From Achromobacter sp. UMC71 (GTDB taxonomy: Bacteria; Pseudomonadota; Gammaproteobacteria; Burkholderiales; Burkholderiaceae_B): 64,000 nt of DNA. Positions 43,655 through 51,745 of this stretch are shown here, piece after piece. The DNA lies in NCBI RefSeq assembly GCF_014170305.1, contig NZ_LZZT01000014.1, positions 1-64,000 of the forward strand, given 5' to 3'. The notes beneath the pieces were generated by a model. The model saw nothing but the letters and a program-made list of their open reading frames with translations. It ran no database searches and was not told where the DNA came from. How positions within the stretch are numbered: the first letter of the stretch is position 1; every line of letters begins with the position of its first letter. The position numbers were made by a program, and so were the translations under genes.

Positions 43655-45430
43655 TTGAATTCTGCCGCACGCAACGCGCCCGCGGGCTCTCAGCCCGTCA
43701 AAGCTGAACTCTGGAGCCGCATCTATACCCGGGTCGGTTCCTACTGGAAGGGGCTGGTGCTGGCGACCCTGCTGATGGCCGGCGCCGCTGCCACGCAGCC
43801 CACGCTGGCCGTCATTATGAAGCCCTTGCTCGACGATGGCTTCGCGGGGACCAAACCCTATTATGTCTGGGCGCTGCCGCTGGCGGTGGTCGGATTGATC
43901 TTCGTGCGCGGCGTCTGCAACTTCTTTAGCGATTACCTGCTGGCATGGGTCGCCAACAACGTGTTGCTGGGCATGCGGCGCGACATGTTCGAGCGCCTGC
44001 TGGGCCTGCCCGACGCCGATTTCAAGCGCGGCGACACCGGGCGCCTCTTGAACCGCTTCACCATCGACGCAGGCAACGTCACCGGCTACGCCACCGACGT
44101 CATCACGGTGCTGGTGCGCGAAACCCTCGTCGTCATCGCCCTGATCTGCGTGCTGCTGTACATGTCGTGGGTGCTGACCCTGATCATCCTGATCATGCTG
44201 CCGGTGTCGGTGCTGATCGCCCGGGTCTTCATCAAGCGCCTGCGCCGCATCAACCGCGAAATGGTCAACATGAACGCCGAACTGACTCGCGTGGTCAGCG
44301 AAGGCATCGACGGCCAGCGCGTCATCAAGCTGTTCGACGGCTATGAAGTCGAACGCGGCCGCTTCGATTTCGTCAGCACCCGCCTGCGCCGCTTCGCCAT
44401 GCGCACCGCTACCGCCGACGCGGCCCTGACGCCCCTGACCCAGGTCTGCATCTCGATCTCGGTGGGCGCGGTCATCGCCGTGGCCCTCAGCCAGGCCAAC
44501 AGCGGCGCACTCACGGTCGGCAGCTTCGCGTCCTTCATGGCCGCGCTGGCCCAGATCTTCGATCCCATCAAGCGCCTGACCAACCTGGCTGCCCGCATGC
44601 AAAAGATGCTGGTGTCGGCCGAAAGCGTGTTCACGCTGATCGACCAAGTGCCCGAAGGCGATACCGGCACCCGCGAGCTGCCCGAGCCCGTGCGCGGCAA
44701 GGTCGAATTCCGCAACGTCACGCACCGCTTTACCGACGCCGACCGCGACACCGTCAATGACGTGTCCTTCGTCGTCGATCCCGGCCAGACCGTGGCCCTG
44801 GTGGGCCGCTCCGGCAGCGGCAAGACCACGCTGGTCAACATGCTGCCGCGCTTCGTCCTGGCCGATACCGGCGCCATCTTCGTGGACGACGTGCCCATCA
44901 ACGACCTGAAGCTGCGCAGTCTGCGTTCGCATCTGTCGCTGGTCAGCCAGGACGTGGTGCTGTTTGACGACACCATCGCCGCCAACGTCGGCTACGGCGC
45001 CTTGGGCCAGGCCAGCGAGCAGCAGGTGCGCGATGCCCTGGCAGCCGCCAACCTGCTCGAATTCGTCGAAGGCCTGCCGCAAGGCATCAATACGCCCGTG
45101 GGCGAAAACGCCGCCCGCCTGTCCGGCGGCCAGCGCCAGCGCCTGGCGATCGCCCGCGCGCTGATCAAGAACGCGCCCATCCTCATCCTGGACGAAGCCA
45201 CCTCCGCGCTCGACAACGAGTCCGAGCGCCAGGTCCAGGCCTCGCTCGAGCGCCTGATGAAGGGCCGCACCACGTTGGTCATCGCGCACCGCCTGTCCAC
45301 CGTGCAGAACGCCGACCGCATCATCGTGCTGGACGCCGGCAAGATCGTCGAGCAGGGGCCGCACGCCCAACTGCTGGCCGCCAATGGCCTGTATGCGTCG
45401 CTCTACAAGATGCAGTTCCGCGAAGACTGA
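43655..45430 (+). CDS. msbA: Lipid A export ABC transporter MsbA
   Basis: Flips lipid A-core across the inner membrane using ATP; acts as a homodimer. The 591-residue product is a half-transporter with six helices in residues 25-320 and an ATPase with Walker A GRSGSGKTT near 386, signature LSGGQRQR near 490 and Walker B ILILDEATSALD near 510. The start is TTG 43655, since no ATG or GTG in this frame precedes the first helix. A TACAAT at 43616 may be its -10. Divergent from the heptosyltransferase-like gene. Confidence 0.92.
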   Translation: MNSAARNAPAGSQPVKAELWSRIYTRVGSYWKGLVLATLLMAGAAATQPTLAVIMKPLLDDGFAGTKPYYVWALPLAVVGLIFVRGVCNFFSDYLLAWVANNVLLGMRRDMFERLLGLPDADFKRGDTGRLLNRFTIDAGNVTGYATDVITVLVRETLVVIALICVLLYMSWVLTLIILIMLPVSVLIARVFIKRLRRINREMVNMNAELTRVVSEGIDGQRVIKLFDGYEVERGRFDFVSTRLRRFAMRTATADAALTPLTQVCISISVGAVIAVALSQANSGALTVGSFASFMAALAQIFDPIKRLTNLAARMQKMLVSAESVFTLIDQVPEGDTGTRELPEPVRGKVEFRNVTHRFTDADRDTVNDVSFVVDPGQTVALVGRSGSGKTTLVNMLPRFVLADTGAIFVDDVPINDLKLRSLRSHLSLVSQDVVLFDDTIAANVGYGALGQASEQQVRDALAAANLLEFVEGLPQGINTPVGENAARLSGGQRQRLAIARALIKNAPILILDEATSALDNESERQVQASLERLMKGRTTLVIAHRLSTVQNADRIIVLDAGKIVEQGPHAQLLAANGLYASLYKMQFRED

Positions 45431-45436
45431 CCCCGC

Positions 45437-45458
45437 GCGCGGCGCCTCGGCGCCGCGC
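45437..45458 (+). other. 10-bp GC hairpin between msbA and antiporter gene
   Basis: The arms 45437-45446 and 45449-45458 are perfect reverse complements with a 2-base centre. The stem ends 5 bases before the GGAG ribosome binding site of the next gene. No T-run follows, so it may protect an mRNA end or modulate read-through rather than terminate. Confidence 0.5.
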
Positions 45459-45474
45459 CACCCTGGAGCCGACC

Positions 45475-47292
45475 ATGTCCCTGCCCGCCGAAGGCAACCA
45501 GCTCGTCAACGTCGTGGTCTTGCTGGGGGCGGCGGTGGTGGCCGTGCCCTTGTTCAAGCGCCTGGGGCTAGGCTCCGTCCTGGGATATCTGGCCGCCGGC
45601 CTGGTGATCGGGCCGTTCGGCATCGGCTGGTTCTCCGATCCCAAATCCATCCTGCACGTCGCTGAACTGGGCGTCGTGATGTTCCTGTTCATCATCGGCC
45701 TGGAAATGCAGCCGTCGCGGCTGTGGAAGCTGCGCGGTGAAATCTTCGGACTGGGTGTTGCCCAGGTGCTGGCCTGCGGCGCGCTGTTGACCGTGGTCGG
45801 CCTGGCCGCCGGCCTGTCGGGCGCTGCGGCGTTCATGGCGGCCATGGGCTTCGTGCTGTCGTCCACCGCCATCGTCATGCAGATCCTGGCCGAGCGCGAC
45901 GAAACCGCCAGCGCCCAGGGCCAGCGCATCGTTTCCATTCTGCTGCTCGAAGACCTTGCCATCGTGCCGCTGCTGGCGCTGGTCGCGCTGCTGGCCCCGC
46001 CCGGCGGCGGCGAGCATGCCGATCCCTGGCTGCAATCGGCCATCGCCATCGGCTGCATCCTGGCTTTGCTCGCCGCGGGGCGGTGGCTGCTCAATCCGCT
46101 GTTCCGGCTGCTGGCCGCGGCACATGCCCGTGAGGTCATGACGGCCGCCGCTTTGCTGGTAGTGCTGGGGGCGGCGCTGGTCATGGAACTGGGCGGCCTG
46201 TCCATGGCCATGGGCGCCTTTCTGGCCGGCGTGCTGCTGTCCGAGTCCACCTTCCGCCACCAGCTTGAAGCCGAGATCGAGCCCTTCCGCGGCATCCTGC
46301 TCGGCCTGTTCTTCCTGGGCGTGGGCATGTCGCTGGACCTGGCCGCCGTGGCCCGCGAATGGCAGCTGATCCTGGCCGGCGTGGTGATCTTCATGGCGGT
46401 CAAATCGGTCGGCGTATACGTGGTTGCCCGCATGCTGCGCGCCGGCCACGCCGAAGCCCTGACCCGCGCGGCCCTGCTGGCCCAGGGGGGCGAATTCGCT
46501 TTCGTGCTCTACGGCGCCGCCGCGGCCGCCGGCATTTTCGACGCCCATCTGGCAGCGGTGCTGATCGCCGTGGTCATTATCTCCATGGCGCTGACGCCTC
46601 TGTGCGTGCTGGCCCTGCGCTGGCTCCTGCCCAAGCCCGCGCCTTCGATGGACGGCGTGGACGTTGCCCAGGACCTGGACGGTTGCGCCCTGATTGTCGG
46701 CTTTGGCCGCTTCGGCCAGATCGTGACCCAGGCCATGCTGGCGCGCGACCTGAAAGTGTCGATCCTCGACACCGATACCGACGCCATCCGCGCCGCCGCC
46801 AAGTGGGGCGTCAAGGTGTATTACGGGGACGGTACCCGGATCGACATGCTGCGCACGGCGGGCGCCGAAAACGCCAAGGCCATCCTGATCTGCATCGACA
46901 ATCCGCAGTCGGTCAGCCACATGGTCAAGCTGATCAAGTCCGAATTCCCGCTGGTGCAACTGGTGGTCCGCGCCTACGACCGGATCCACTCCCTGGCTCT
47001 GGCCAAGGACGGCGTCGACTACCAGGTCCGCGAAACCTTCGAATCGGCGCTGGTGTTTGGCGAAGCCGCGCTGCGCGCCATCGGCGTGCCCGCCGACGAG
47101 GCGGCGGAAGTGGTGGCGGACGTGCGCAAGCGCGATACCGACCGGTTCGACCTGGAAGTGGCGGGCGGGCTGTTCGCCGGCCGTTCGCTGCTATACGGCA
47201 ACATGACCGGGCCGGCCGACGGCAGGAACGACCAGCTGGACCGCGAAACCGCGGGCCCGGCCTCTCATTCCGAGCCCGGCGCGCCCGCCTGA
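45475..47292 (+). CDS. CPA2-family monovalent cation/proton antiporter with TrkA-N domain
   Basis: A 605-residue KefB/KefC/YbaL-type antiporter. Residues about 5-385 are the membrane domain, with GLVIGPFGIG near 42, LFIIGLEMQPSRLW near 70 and a helix-rich GEFAFVLYG near 345. Residues about 400-520 are a Rossmann TrkA-N domain with GFGRFGQIV near 407 and LDTDTDAI near 425, which binds NAD(H) or similar and gates the channel. No KefF/KefG ancillary gene is adjacent, so glutathione control is not proven. Start ATG with GGAG 6 bases upstream. Confidence 0.9.
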   Translation: MSLPAEGNQLVNVVVLLGAAVVAVPLFKRLGLGSVLGYLAAGLVIGPFGIGWFSDPKSILHVAELGVVMFLFIIGLEMQPSRLWKLRGEIFGLGVAQVLACGALLTVVGLAAGLSGAAAFMAAMGFVLSSTAIVMQILAERDETASAQGQRIVSILLLEDLAIVPLLALVALLAPPGGGEHADPWLQSAIAIGCILALLAAGRWLLNPLFRLLAAAHAREVMTAAALLVVLGAALVMELGGLSMAMGAFLAGVLLSESTFRHQLEAEIEPFRGILLGLFFLGVGMSLDLAAVAREWQLILAGVVIFMAVKSVGVYVVARMLRAGHAEALTRAALLAQGGEFAFVLYGAAAAAGIFDAHLAAVLIAVVIISMALTPLCVLALRWLLPKPAPSMDGVDVAQDLDGCALIVGFGRFGQIVTQAMLARDLKVSILDTDTDAIRAAAKWGVKVYYGDGTRIDMLRTAGAENAKAILICIDNPQSVSHMVKLIKSEFPLVQLVVRAYDRIHSLALAKDGVDYQVRETFESALVFGEAALRAIGVPADEAAEVVADVRKRDTDRFDLEVAGGLFAGRSLLYGNMTGPADGRNDQLDRETAGPASHSEPGAPA

Positions 47293-47419
47293 AACCTGCC
47301 GGTGCGCCGTAAATCGGGTGCTCCCCCGGGGATGACAGACTTATTACCGAGTCTTTGCATTACTTTACGCATCATTTCACGCGCAAGTCCGATCGGCTGA
47401 GGTAGATTGGTTTCCAACG

Positions 47420-47439
47420 GCGCTTCGCTTCCGAAGCGC
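47420..47439 (+). other. 8-bp hairpin in the gap after the antiporter gene
   Basis: GCGCTTCG (47420-47427) and CGAAGCGC (47432-47439) with a CTTC loop, followed by GTTTG. It may be a weak terminator or lie in the leader of the small frame at 47458. Confidence 0.4.
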
Positions 47440-47457
47440 GTTTGCCAGGGGGCTGCC

Positions 47458-47679
47458 ATGCTGCAATCGGAGCGGATTTCCACGACCCCGCAAGCTGTCG
47501 GGCTTGAACTTGCACGGCGTCAAGCCATGACCCTGCGTTGCGGGTTTTCCGCTGGCGCCATGCGCCAGCTCGGCATCGCGTCCGGCCAGGCCTGGGCCAT
47601 CAGCGCCCATCGGGAAACGGACAAGGCGCGCGGCGCCAAGGCCTTTCCCTTCCGGATCGCCGCGGCCGTCGCGTCTTGA
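47458..47679 (+). CDS. Small hypothetical protein
   Basis: A possible 73-residue protein (MLQSERISTTPQAVGLELAR at the start) with no family I recognise. It is basic, alanine-rich and has no membrane segment or signal. A GGGGG run lies 6-10 bases before the ATG, which could serve as ribosome binding site. The frame can be extended to a TTG at 47407. It stands alone in the 447-base gap between the antiporter and the diguanylate cyclase genes and may not be expressed. Confidence 0.3.
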   Translation: MLQSERISTTPQAVGLELARRQAMTLRCGFSAGAMRQLGIASGQAWAISAHRETDKARGAKAFPFRIAAAVAS

Positions 47680-47739
47680 AGGCGCGGCCAGGGCGCTGTT
47701 AGCCCTGGCGGCCGCCAGTCCACCGATGGGGCAGGCGGC

Positions 47740-48897
47740 CTACAGCTGGGCCATTGCCGCCCGGCTTTTCCCGGCCGACTTGGCCAGATACAGGGCGCGG
47801 TCGGCCGCGTGCAGCACGGCGGCGGTATCGGCGCCGTGGCGCGGAATCAGCGCAATGCCGATGCTGCCGCCGATATAGACCGGCATTTCCTGTTGTAGAT
47901 CATAGGGTTGCCGGACGCTGTCGATGATCCGGTCGGAAAAGCGCCGGATGTCCTCGTTGCCATCCAGCCGTATCAGCAACACGAATTCGTCGCCGCCGAT
48001 GCGGCCGGCTTCGGCGCCGGGCGGCTTCAAGGCCAACAGGCGTTCGGAAACCTGCTTGAGCAAGGCGTCGCCGGTGCCGTGGCCGTAGGTGTCATTGACC
48101 GCCTTGAATCCATCCAGGTCCAGGTACAGCACGGCGAATTCGGCCGCGCCCTGGCTGGCGCGCCCCACCGCCTGGTCCAGCGCGTGGAACAGGCCATAGC
48201 GGTTCAGCAGTCCGGTCAGCGAATCTTGCCGCGCCTGCCGTTCGTTCTCGCGTTCGGCCAGCATGGTCGCCACCAGCATGCCGTTCAGCCGGTACGAAGC
48301 CATCGACATCGAAATCATGTACAGCGGCACCTGCACCAGCACCAGCCAGAAGATGGGTTCCTGCGTGAACAACGCGGCCAGGGCGCACGGCCCCACGCTC
48401 AACGCCACCATCGCCGCCGACAGCCGCGGCGCGCCAAAGTTGCGCACGCAGATGCCGCCCACCATGGACGCCGCCGACAGGCAGGCCAGGGTCGCCGCGA
48501 TCCAGTCGCCGCTGGTCAGGCTGATGAAGGTGCCGTAGCCCACACTGCCGGCCCAGCACAGCGCCAGTACCACGTACAGGTCGGTTGGCGTCGGGCGCCG
48601 CGTCAATGCCAGGCGCCGGGCCGACACCAGCACCACGATGCGCGAGGCGCAGACCAGCGTTTCAAGGCCCAGCCACAGCAAAAACAGGGGCTCGGGTCGC
48701 CGCAAGGTGATCAGCGCCGCCACCAGGAGCGTGTTGATGATGCCGCCGAAGAAAATCGGCAGCGAGCCAAATAGTCCGCCCACCAGCGCCACCCGGATGT
48801 CCTGCGGCACATTGCGCCCCGGGTTCACCAGCCACTGGGTGAACCGCAGGTTCGGCAAGCTGTAAATCCTGTCCTGGGTGTTCATAGATTCGTTCAA
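47740..48897 (-). CDS. Membrane-bound diguanylate cyclase (GGDEF)
   Basis: A 385-residue enzyme likely to make cyclic di-GMP. The N-terminal 210 residues hold about six hydrophobic segments (near 38-60, 66-85, 108-128, 132-150, 155-175, 180-200), a MASE-like sensor. The GGDEF domain begins ARQDSLTGLLNRYGL near 219 and has the intact active site GRIGGDEFVL near 299. The RxxD inhibitory site that should lie five residues upstream is absent (PPGAEAGR there), so product inhibition may be lacking. Divergent from the next cyclase gene. Confidence 0.9.
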   Translation of the reverse strand: MNESMNTQDRIYSLPNLRFTQWLVNPGRNVPQDIRVALVGGLFGSLPIFFGGIINTLLVAALITLRRPEPLFLLWLGLETLVCASRIVVLVSARRLALTRRPTPTDLYVVLALCWAGSVGYGTFISLTSGDWIAATLACLSAASMVGGICVRNFGAPRLSAAMVALSVGPCALAALFTQEPIFWLVLVQVPLYMISMSMASYRLNGMLVATMLAERENERQARQDSLTGLLNRYGLFHALDQAVGRASQGAAEFAVLYLDLDGFKAVNDTYGHGTGDALLKQVSERLLALKPPGAEAGRIGGDEFVLLIRLDGNEDIRRFSDRIIDSVRQPYDLQQEMPVYIGGSIGIALIPRHGADTAAVLHAADRALYLAKSAGKSRAAMAQL

Positions 48898-49018
48898 TAG
48901 GAACGGGGCAAGCCGCTAGCGCCGGGCGGCCCGAGGCCATCTTGCCTGTCAACACGCGCTTGCGGCATTATGGCCCCAAAAAAGCACGACACCCCCGCGA
49001 TCGCGAAGGAGCGCCGCA

Positions 49019-50491
49019 TTGAAGTCCCATGGGTTACTACACCGCAGTCTGTACGCCCTGGCCGGGCTGATCGCGATCGGCATCTGCGCCGCCGCGGTCG
49101 CGCTGCTTTGGATCGACCGCCGCGCCACCTGGCACCAGGCTTACGTGGCGGCAAGCAATCTCACCGAAGTCCTTTCCGCCGATATCAGCCGAACTATCCG
49201 TGTCTACGACCTGTCGTTGCAAGGTGTCATCGATCGCCTGCATGAACCGGGCATCCAGGACGCGCCGCGCCCCATGCTGCAACGCCTGCTGTTCGATCGC
49301 GCGGCCAGCGCTGAATTCCTGGGCACCATTCTCATCCTGGATCGTGACGGCAATGTGCGGTACGACTCGCAAAGCCTCGACCCGCCCAAGGTGAATTTCG
49401 CCGACCGCGATTTTTTCCAGGTCCATCGCGACAATCCCGATGTCGGCATGTACATCAGCCGCCCATATCTCAGCCGGTTGCGCGACGGCGATGAGAGCAT
49501 CGGCATCAGCCGGCGGCTGTTCAATCCGGACGGCAGTTTCGCCGGGGTGGTCACGGGGTCGTTGCGGCTGGCGTACTTCCGCGACCGTTTCTCGGGGTTG
49601 TCGATCGGTCCGAAGGACATCATCACCATTTTCCGTGACGACGGCACGGTCATCGCGCGCACGCCGTATTCATCGCAAGACCTGGGGGCCGACATTGGCC
49701 AGGAACTGGACTTCCAGCAATTCCTGATCCGCCGCGACGGCGCCTTCGTCGGCGTGCTGGCGCCCGACGGTGTCAACCGGCTCTACACCTTCGACCATGT
49801 GCCGGGCACGCCGCTGGTCATCGATGTGGCGATGGCGGTGGAGCAGGTGCTCGAACCCTGGTGGCGGCGCGCGATGCTGGTCATTCCCATCACCTTTGCG
49901 CTGTTCGCCTCCGTGATGGCGCAGATCGTCCTATACCGCCGCGAAACCAGGCTTCGCCAGGAGGTCGAAAGCCAGCTCGCCAAAGAAGCCCAAACCGATG
50001 GTCTGACCGGGATCGCCAACCGACGTACCTTTGACGAGACGCTGCAGCGTGAATGGCTGAGCGCCGGCCGCGAAGGGCAGCCGCTGTCCTTGCTGTTCCT
50101 GGATGCGGACCGGTTCAAACGCTACAACGACCGCTATGGCCACCAGGAAGGTGACGAACTGCTCAAGATCCTGGCGCTGACCCTGCGCGGCAAGGCCCGC
50201 CGCCCGCGCGACCTGGTGGCGCGTTATGGCGGCGAGGAATTCGTGGCCTTGCTGCCCGGCACCCCGCAGGAGCGCGCCATTGAAATTGCCGAGGCCATCC
50301 GTCAGGCGGTCGCCGGCCTGCGCGCCCAGCACGAAGACAACGAGGGCGGCATCGCCACCGTCAGCATCGGCGTGGCCACGGCCATTCCCCAGCCGGGAGA
50401 AGCTTCCGCCACATTGGTGGAAGCGGCCGACGCCGCGGTCTACCGCGCCAAGGAAGCCGGCCGCAATCGGGTAGTGGCTGCCGGCGATTGA
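49019..50491 (+). CDS. Diguanylate cyclase with periplasmic sensor domain (GGEEF)
   Basis: A 490-residue sensor enzyme. Helix one is near residues 10-32, a periplasmic dCACHE-like ligand domain spans about 40-280 (VNFADRDFFQVHR near 124, ISRPYLSRL near 143), helix two near 290-308, then the GGDEF domain with DGLTGIANRRTF near 325 and active site ARYGGEEFVALL near 403. The inhibitory site RPRD stands exactly five residues before GGEEF. The start is TTG 49019, chosen because a full AAGGAG lies 7 bases upstream. Ligand unknown. Confidence 0.9.
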   Translation: MKSHGLLHRSLYALAGLIAIGICAAAVALLWIDRRATWHQAYVAASNLTEVLSADISRTIRVYDLSLQGVIDRLHEPGIQDAPRPMLQRLLFDRAASAEFLGTILILDRDGNVRYDSQSLDPPKVNFADRDFFQVHRDNPDVGMYISRPYLSRLRDGDESIGISRRLFNPDGSFAGVVTGSLRLAYFRDRFSGLSIGPKDIITIFRDDGTVIARTPYSSQDLGADIGQELDFQQFLIRRDGAFVGVLAPDGVNRLYTFDHVPGTPLVIDVAMAVEQVLEPWWRRAMLVIPITFALFASVMAQIVLYRRETRLRQEVESQLAKEAQTDGLTGIANRRTFDETLQREWLSAGREGQPLSLLFLDADRFKRYNDRYGHQEGDELLKILALTLRGKARRPRDLVARYGGEEFVALLPGTPQERAIEIAEAIRQAVAGLRAQHEDNEGGIATVSIGVATAIPQPGEASATLVEAADAAVYRAKEAGRNRVVAAGD

Positions 50492-50518
50492 CCGGGCGGT
50501 TGCCGGTGTCATCATGAT

Positions 50519-50606
50519 CCGGCAACCCGGCAACCCGGCAACCCGGCAACCCGGCAACCCGGCAACCCGGCAACCCGGCAACCCGGTCATCCGGCAACCC
50601 GGTCAT
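50519..50606. repeat. Octamer tandem repeat array (CCGGCAAC)n
   Basis: Eleven contiguous 8-bp units: eight perfect copies of CCGGCAAC, then CCGGTCAT, CCGGCAAC, CCGGTCAT. It lies 27 bases past the stop of the plus-strand cyclase gene and before the terminator of the converging lipoprotein gene. Eight is not a multiple of three, so it would shift frame if it lay in a coding region. Such arrays change copy number by slipped-strand replication. Confidence 0.92.
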
Positions 50607-50650
50607 CCGGCGTGGCCGTTGAGTCCGGCCCAATCCCGATTGCGCGCCCC

Positions 50651-50679
50651 AAAAAGAAAGCCGCGCAAGGCGGCTTTCT
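50651..50679 (-). terminator. Terminator of the DUF3053 lipoprotein gene
   Basis: A 10-bp stem, 50655-50664 with 50670-50679, with a 5-base loop; five A before it on the plus strand become the T-run for the minus-strand transcript. Confidence 0.87.
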
Positions 50680-50701
50680 GTAACGCAACCGTGGTCAGGG
50701 G

Positions 50702-51403
50702 TTATTTGCCCATCATCACGGCTTGCAGACGGGTTTGCGCCTGCTGCACCTTCTGCGCCTGAGCAGTCAGTTCCTGCACCAGCTTGTTCAGCTCGGCCTG
50801 TACGGTCGGATCCTGCACACGCGCCACCGGACCCGACAGGTCGATCTGCGACTTGTGCGCTTCCACGTAGTCGGCGATGGCCAGGCTGCTGTCCAGTGTG
50901 CCGGTGATCTGCGGCAACACTTCGCGGAAGGTATTGGCCGGCAAGGTCACCGTCTTGTCGTAGGCCTTGTCGTACACCGCCTTCAAGTCGTCAGGCTGCT
51001 TGAGCTGCGCGCGCGCGGCATCCGCCTTGGCCTGTTCCTTGGTCAACGCCTCGCCCATGTCCTTCAAGCCGGTCTGCACCGCCTTGATATCGTCGCGCCG
51101 GGTCACCACATCGTTCAGCGAGCGCATTGCGCCCTTTTGCATCAGGTTGCCCATGGGCTTGACCGACGCATCCATGCCGGTATTGAAGTCGGTGATCACG
51201 GCGTACTGCGACGCGTAGTCGCCGAAGGACTTCTTCTCTTCATCCGTCAGCTTGGGCACGCGCACGCCAGGCTTATCGACGATGCGGGTTTGCAGGAACT
51301 GCATGAACGCGGCGCGCTGCTCGGGTTCTTTGCTGCCGCAGGCGGCCAGCATCAGCGGCAATGCCAGAGCCAGCGCAAGGATCGGACGGAATAGGGATTT
51401 CAT
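50702..51403 (-). CDS. DUF3053 lipoprotein (YiaF-like)
   Basis: A 233-residue putative lipoprotein similar in layout to E. coli YiaF. From ATG 51403 the product begins MKSLFRPILALALALPLMLA followed by the lipobox cysteine (LMLAAC), so it should be lipid-anchored in the envelope. The mature part has AAFMQFLQTRIV near residue 32, LTDEEKKSFGDYASQYAVI near 50 and a long alpha-helical region with QADAARAQLKQPDDL-like sequence near 125, and ends in a glutamine-rich helix. Function unknown. The open frame extends 36 residues upstream but without a signal. Confidence 0.87.
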   Translation of the reverse strand: MKSLFRPILALALALPLMLAACGSKEPEQRAAFMQFLQTRIVDKPGVRVPKLTDEEKKSFGDYASQYAVITDFNTGMDASVKPMGNLMQKGAMRSLNDVVTRRDDIKAVQTGLKDMGEALTKEQAKADAARAQLKQPDDLKAVYDKAYDKTVTLPANTFREVLPQITGTLDSSLAIADYVEAHKSQIDLSGPVARVQDPTVQAELNKLVQELTAQAQKVQQAQTRLQAVMMGK

Positions 51404-51695
51404 GGGGTGATTCTCCGAAAGCATAGGAAAGGGCGCGGCCCGCTTACGTCGCGGTCGGCCCAGCCGGTGGCGAGAATATCGGGTCGCTGCTTGCCTTGCC
51501 ACGGGTTTCAAACTTCATTTCAATCGAAGTGTCGAGATACAAACTTCACACAGATTGACGTGAAAACTTCGCTGGTAACTGCTAGGCGCCGGCCTAAGCC
51601 CTGACGCCAATGCTGGCGTTTCCTTGCGGTCCCGCTTGACCAGCCGCACTTAACCCGGCGTGCCTGGCCGGTCGCACCTATAGCGGGCCACGCGC
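51404..51695. other. Intergenic region with repeated CAAACTTCA motif
   Basis: There is no gene here. CAAACTTCA occurs at 51509-51517 and 51540-51548 (31 bases, about three helical turns, apart), with a related AAAACTTCG at 51563-51571. A TTGACG lies at 51555. The region is upstream of the DUF3053 gene on the minus strand and downstream of rng. The repeats could be an operator, but nothing identifies the regulator. Confidence 0.4.
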
Positions 51696-51720
51696 AAAAT
51701 AAAACCGCCCGAAGGCGGTT
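51696..51720 (-). terminator. Terminator of rng
   Basis: AACCGCC (51703-51709) pairs with GGCGGTT (51714-51720) around CGAA. The plus-strand A-rich run 51696-51704 gives the T-run for the minus-strand transcript. Confidence 0.87.
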
Positions 51721-51745
51721 GTGTGGGGGGAGGGGGCGCCGCAGC

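Noticed and set aside
49931..50590. Minus-strand frame in which the octamer array encodes a repeated G-L-P-G-C-R-V-A peptide
   Set aside because: It overlaps the GGDEF domain of the cyclase gene antisense, and the repeat peptide follows automatically from the 8-bp unit.
50519..50606. CRISPR array
   Set aside because: The units are 8 bp and contiguous without spacers, and no cas genes are present.
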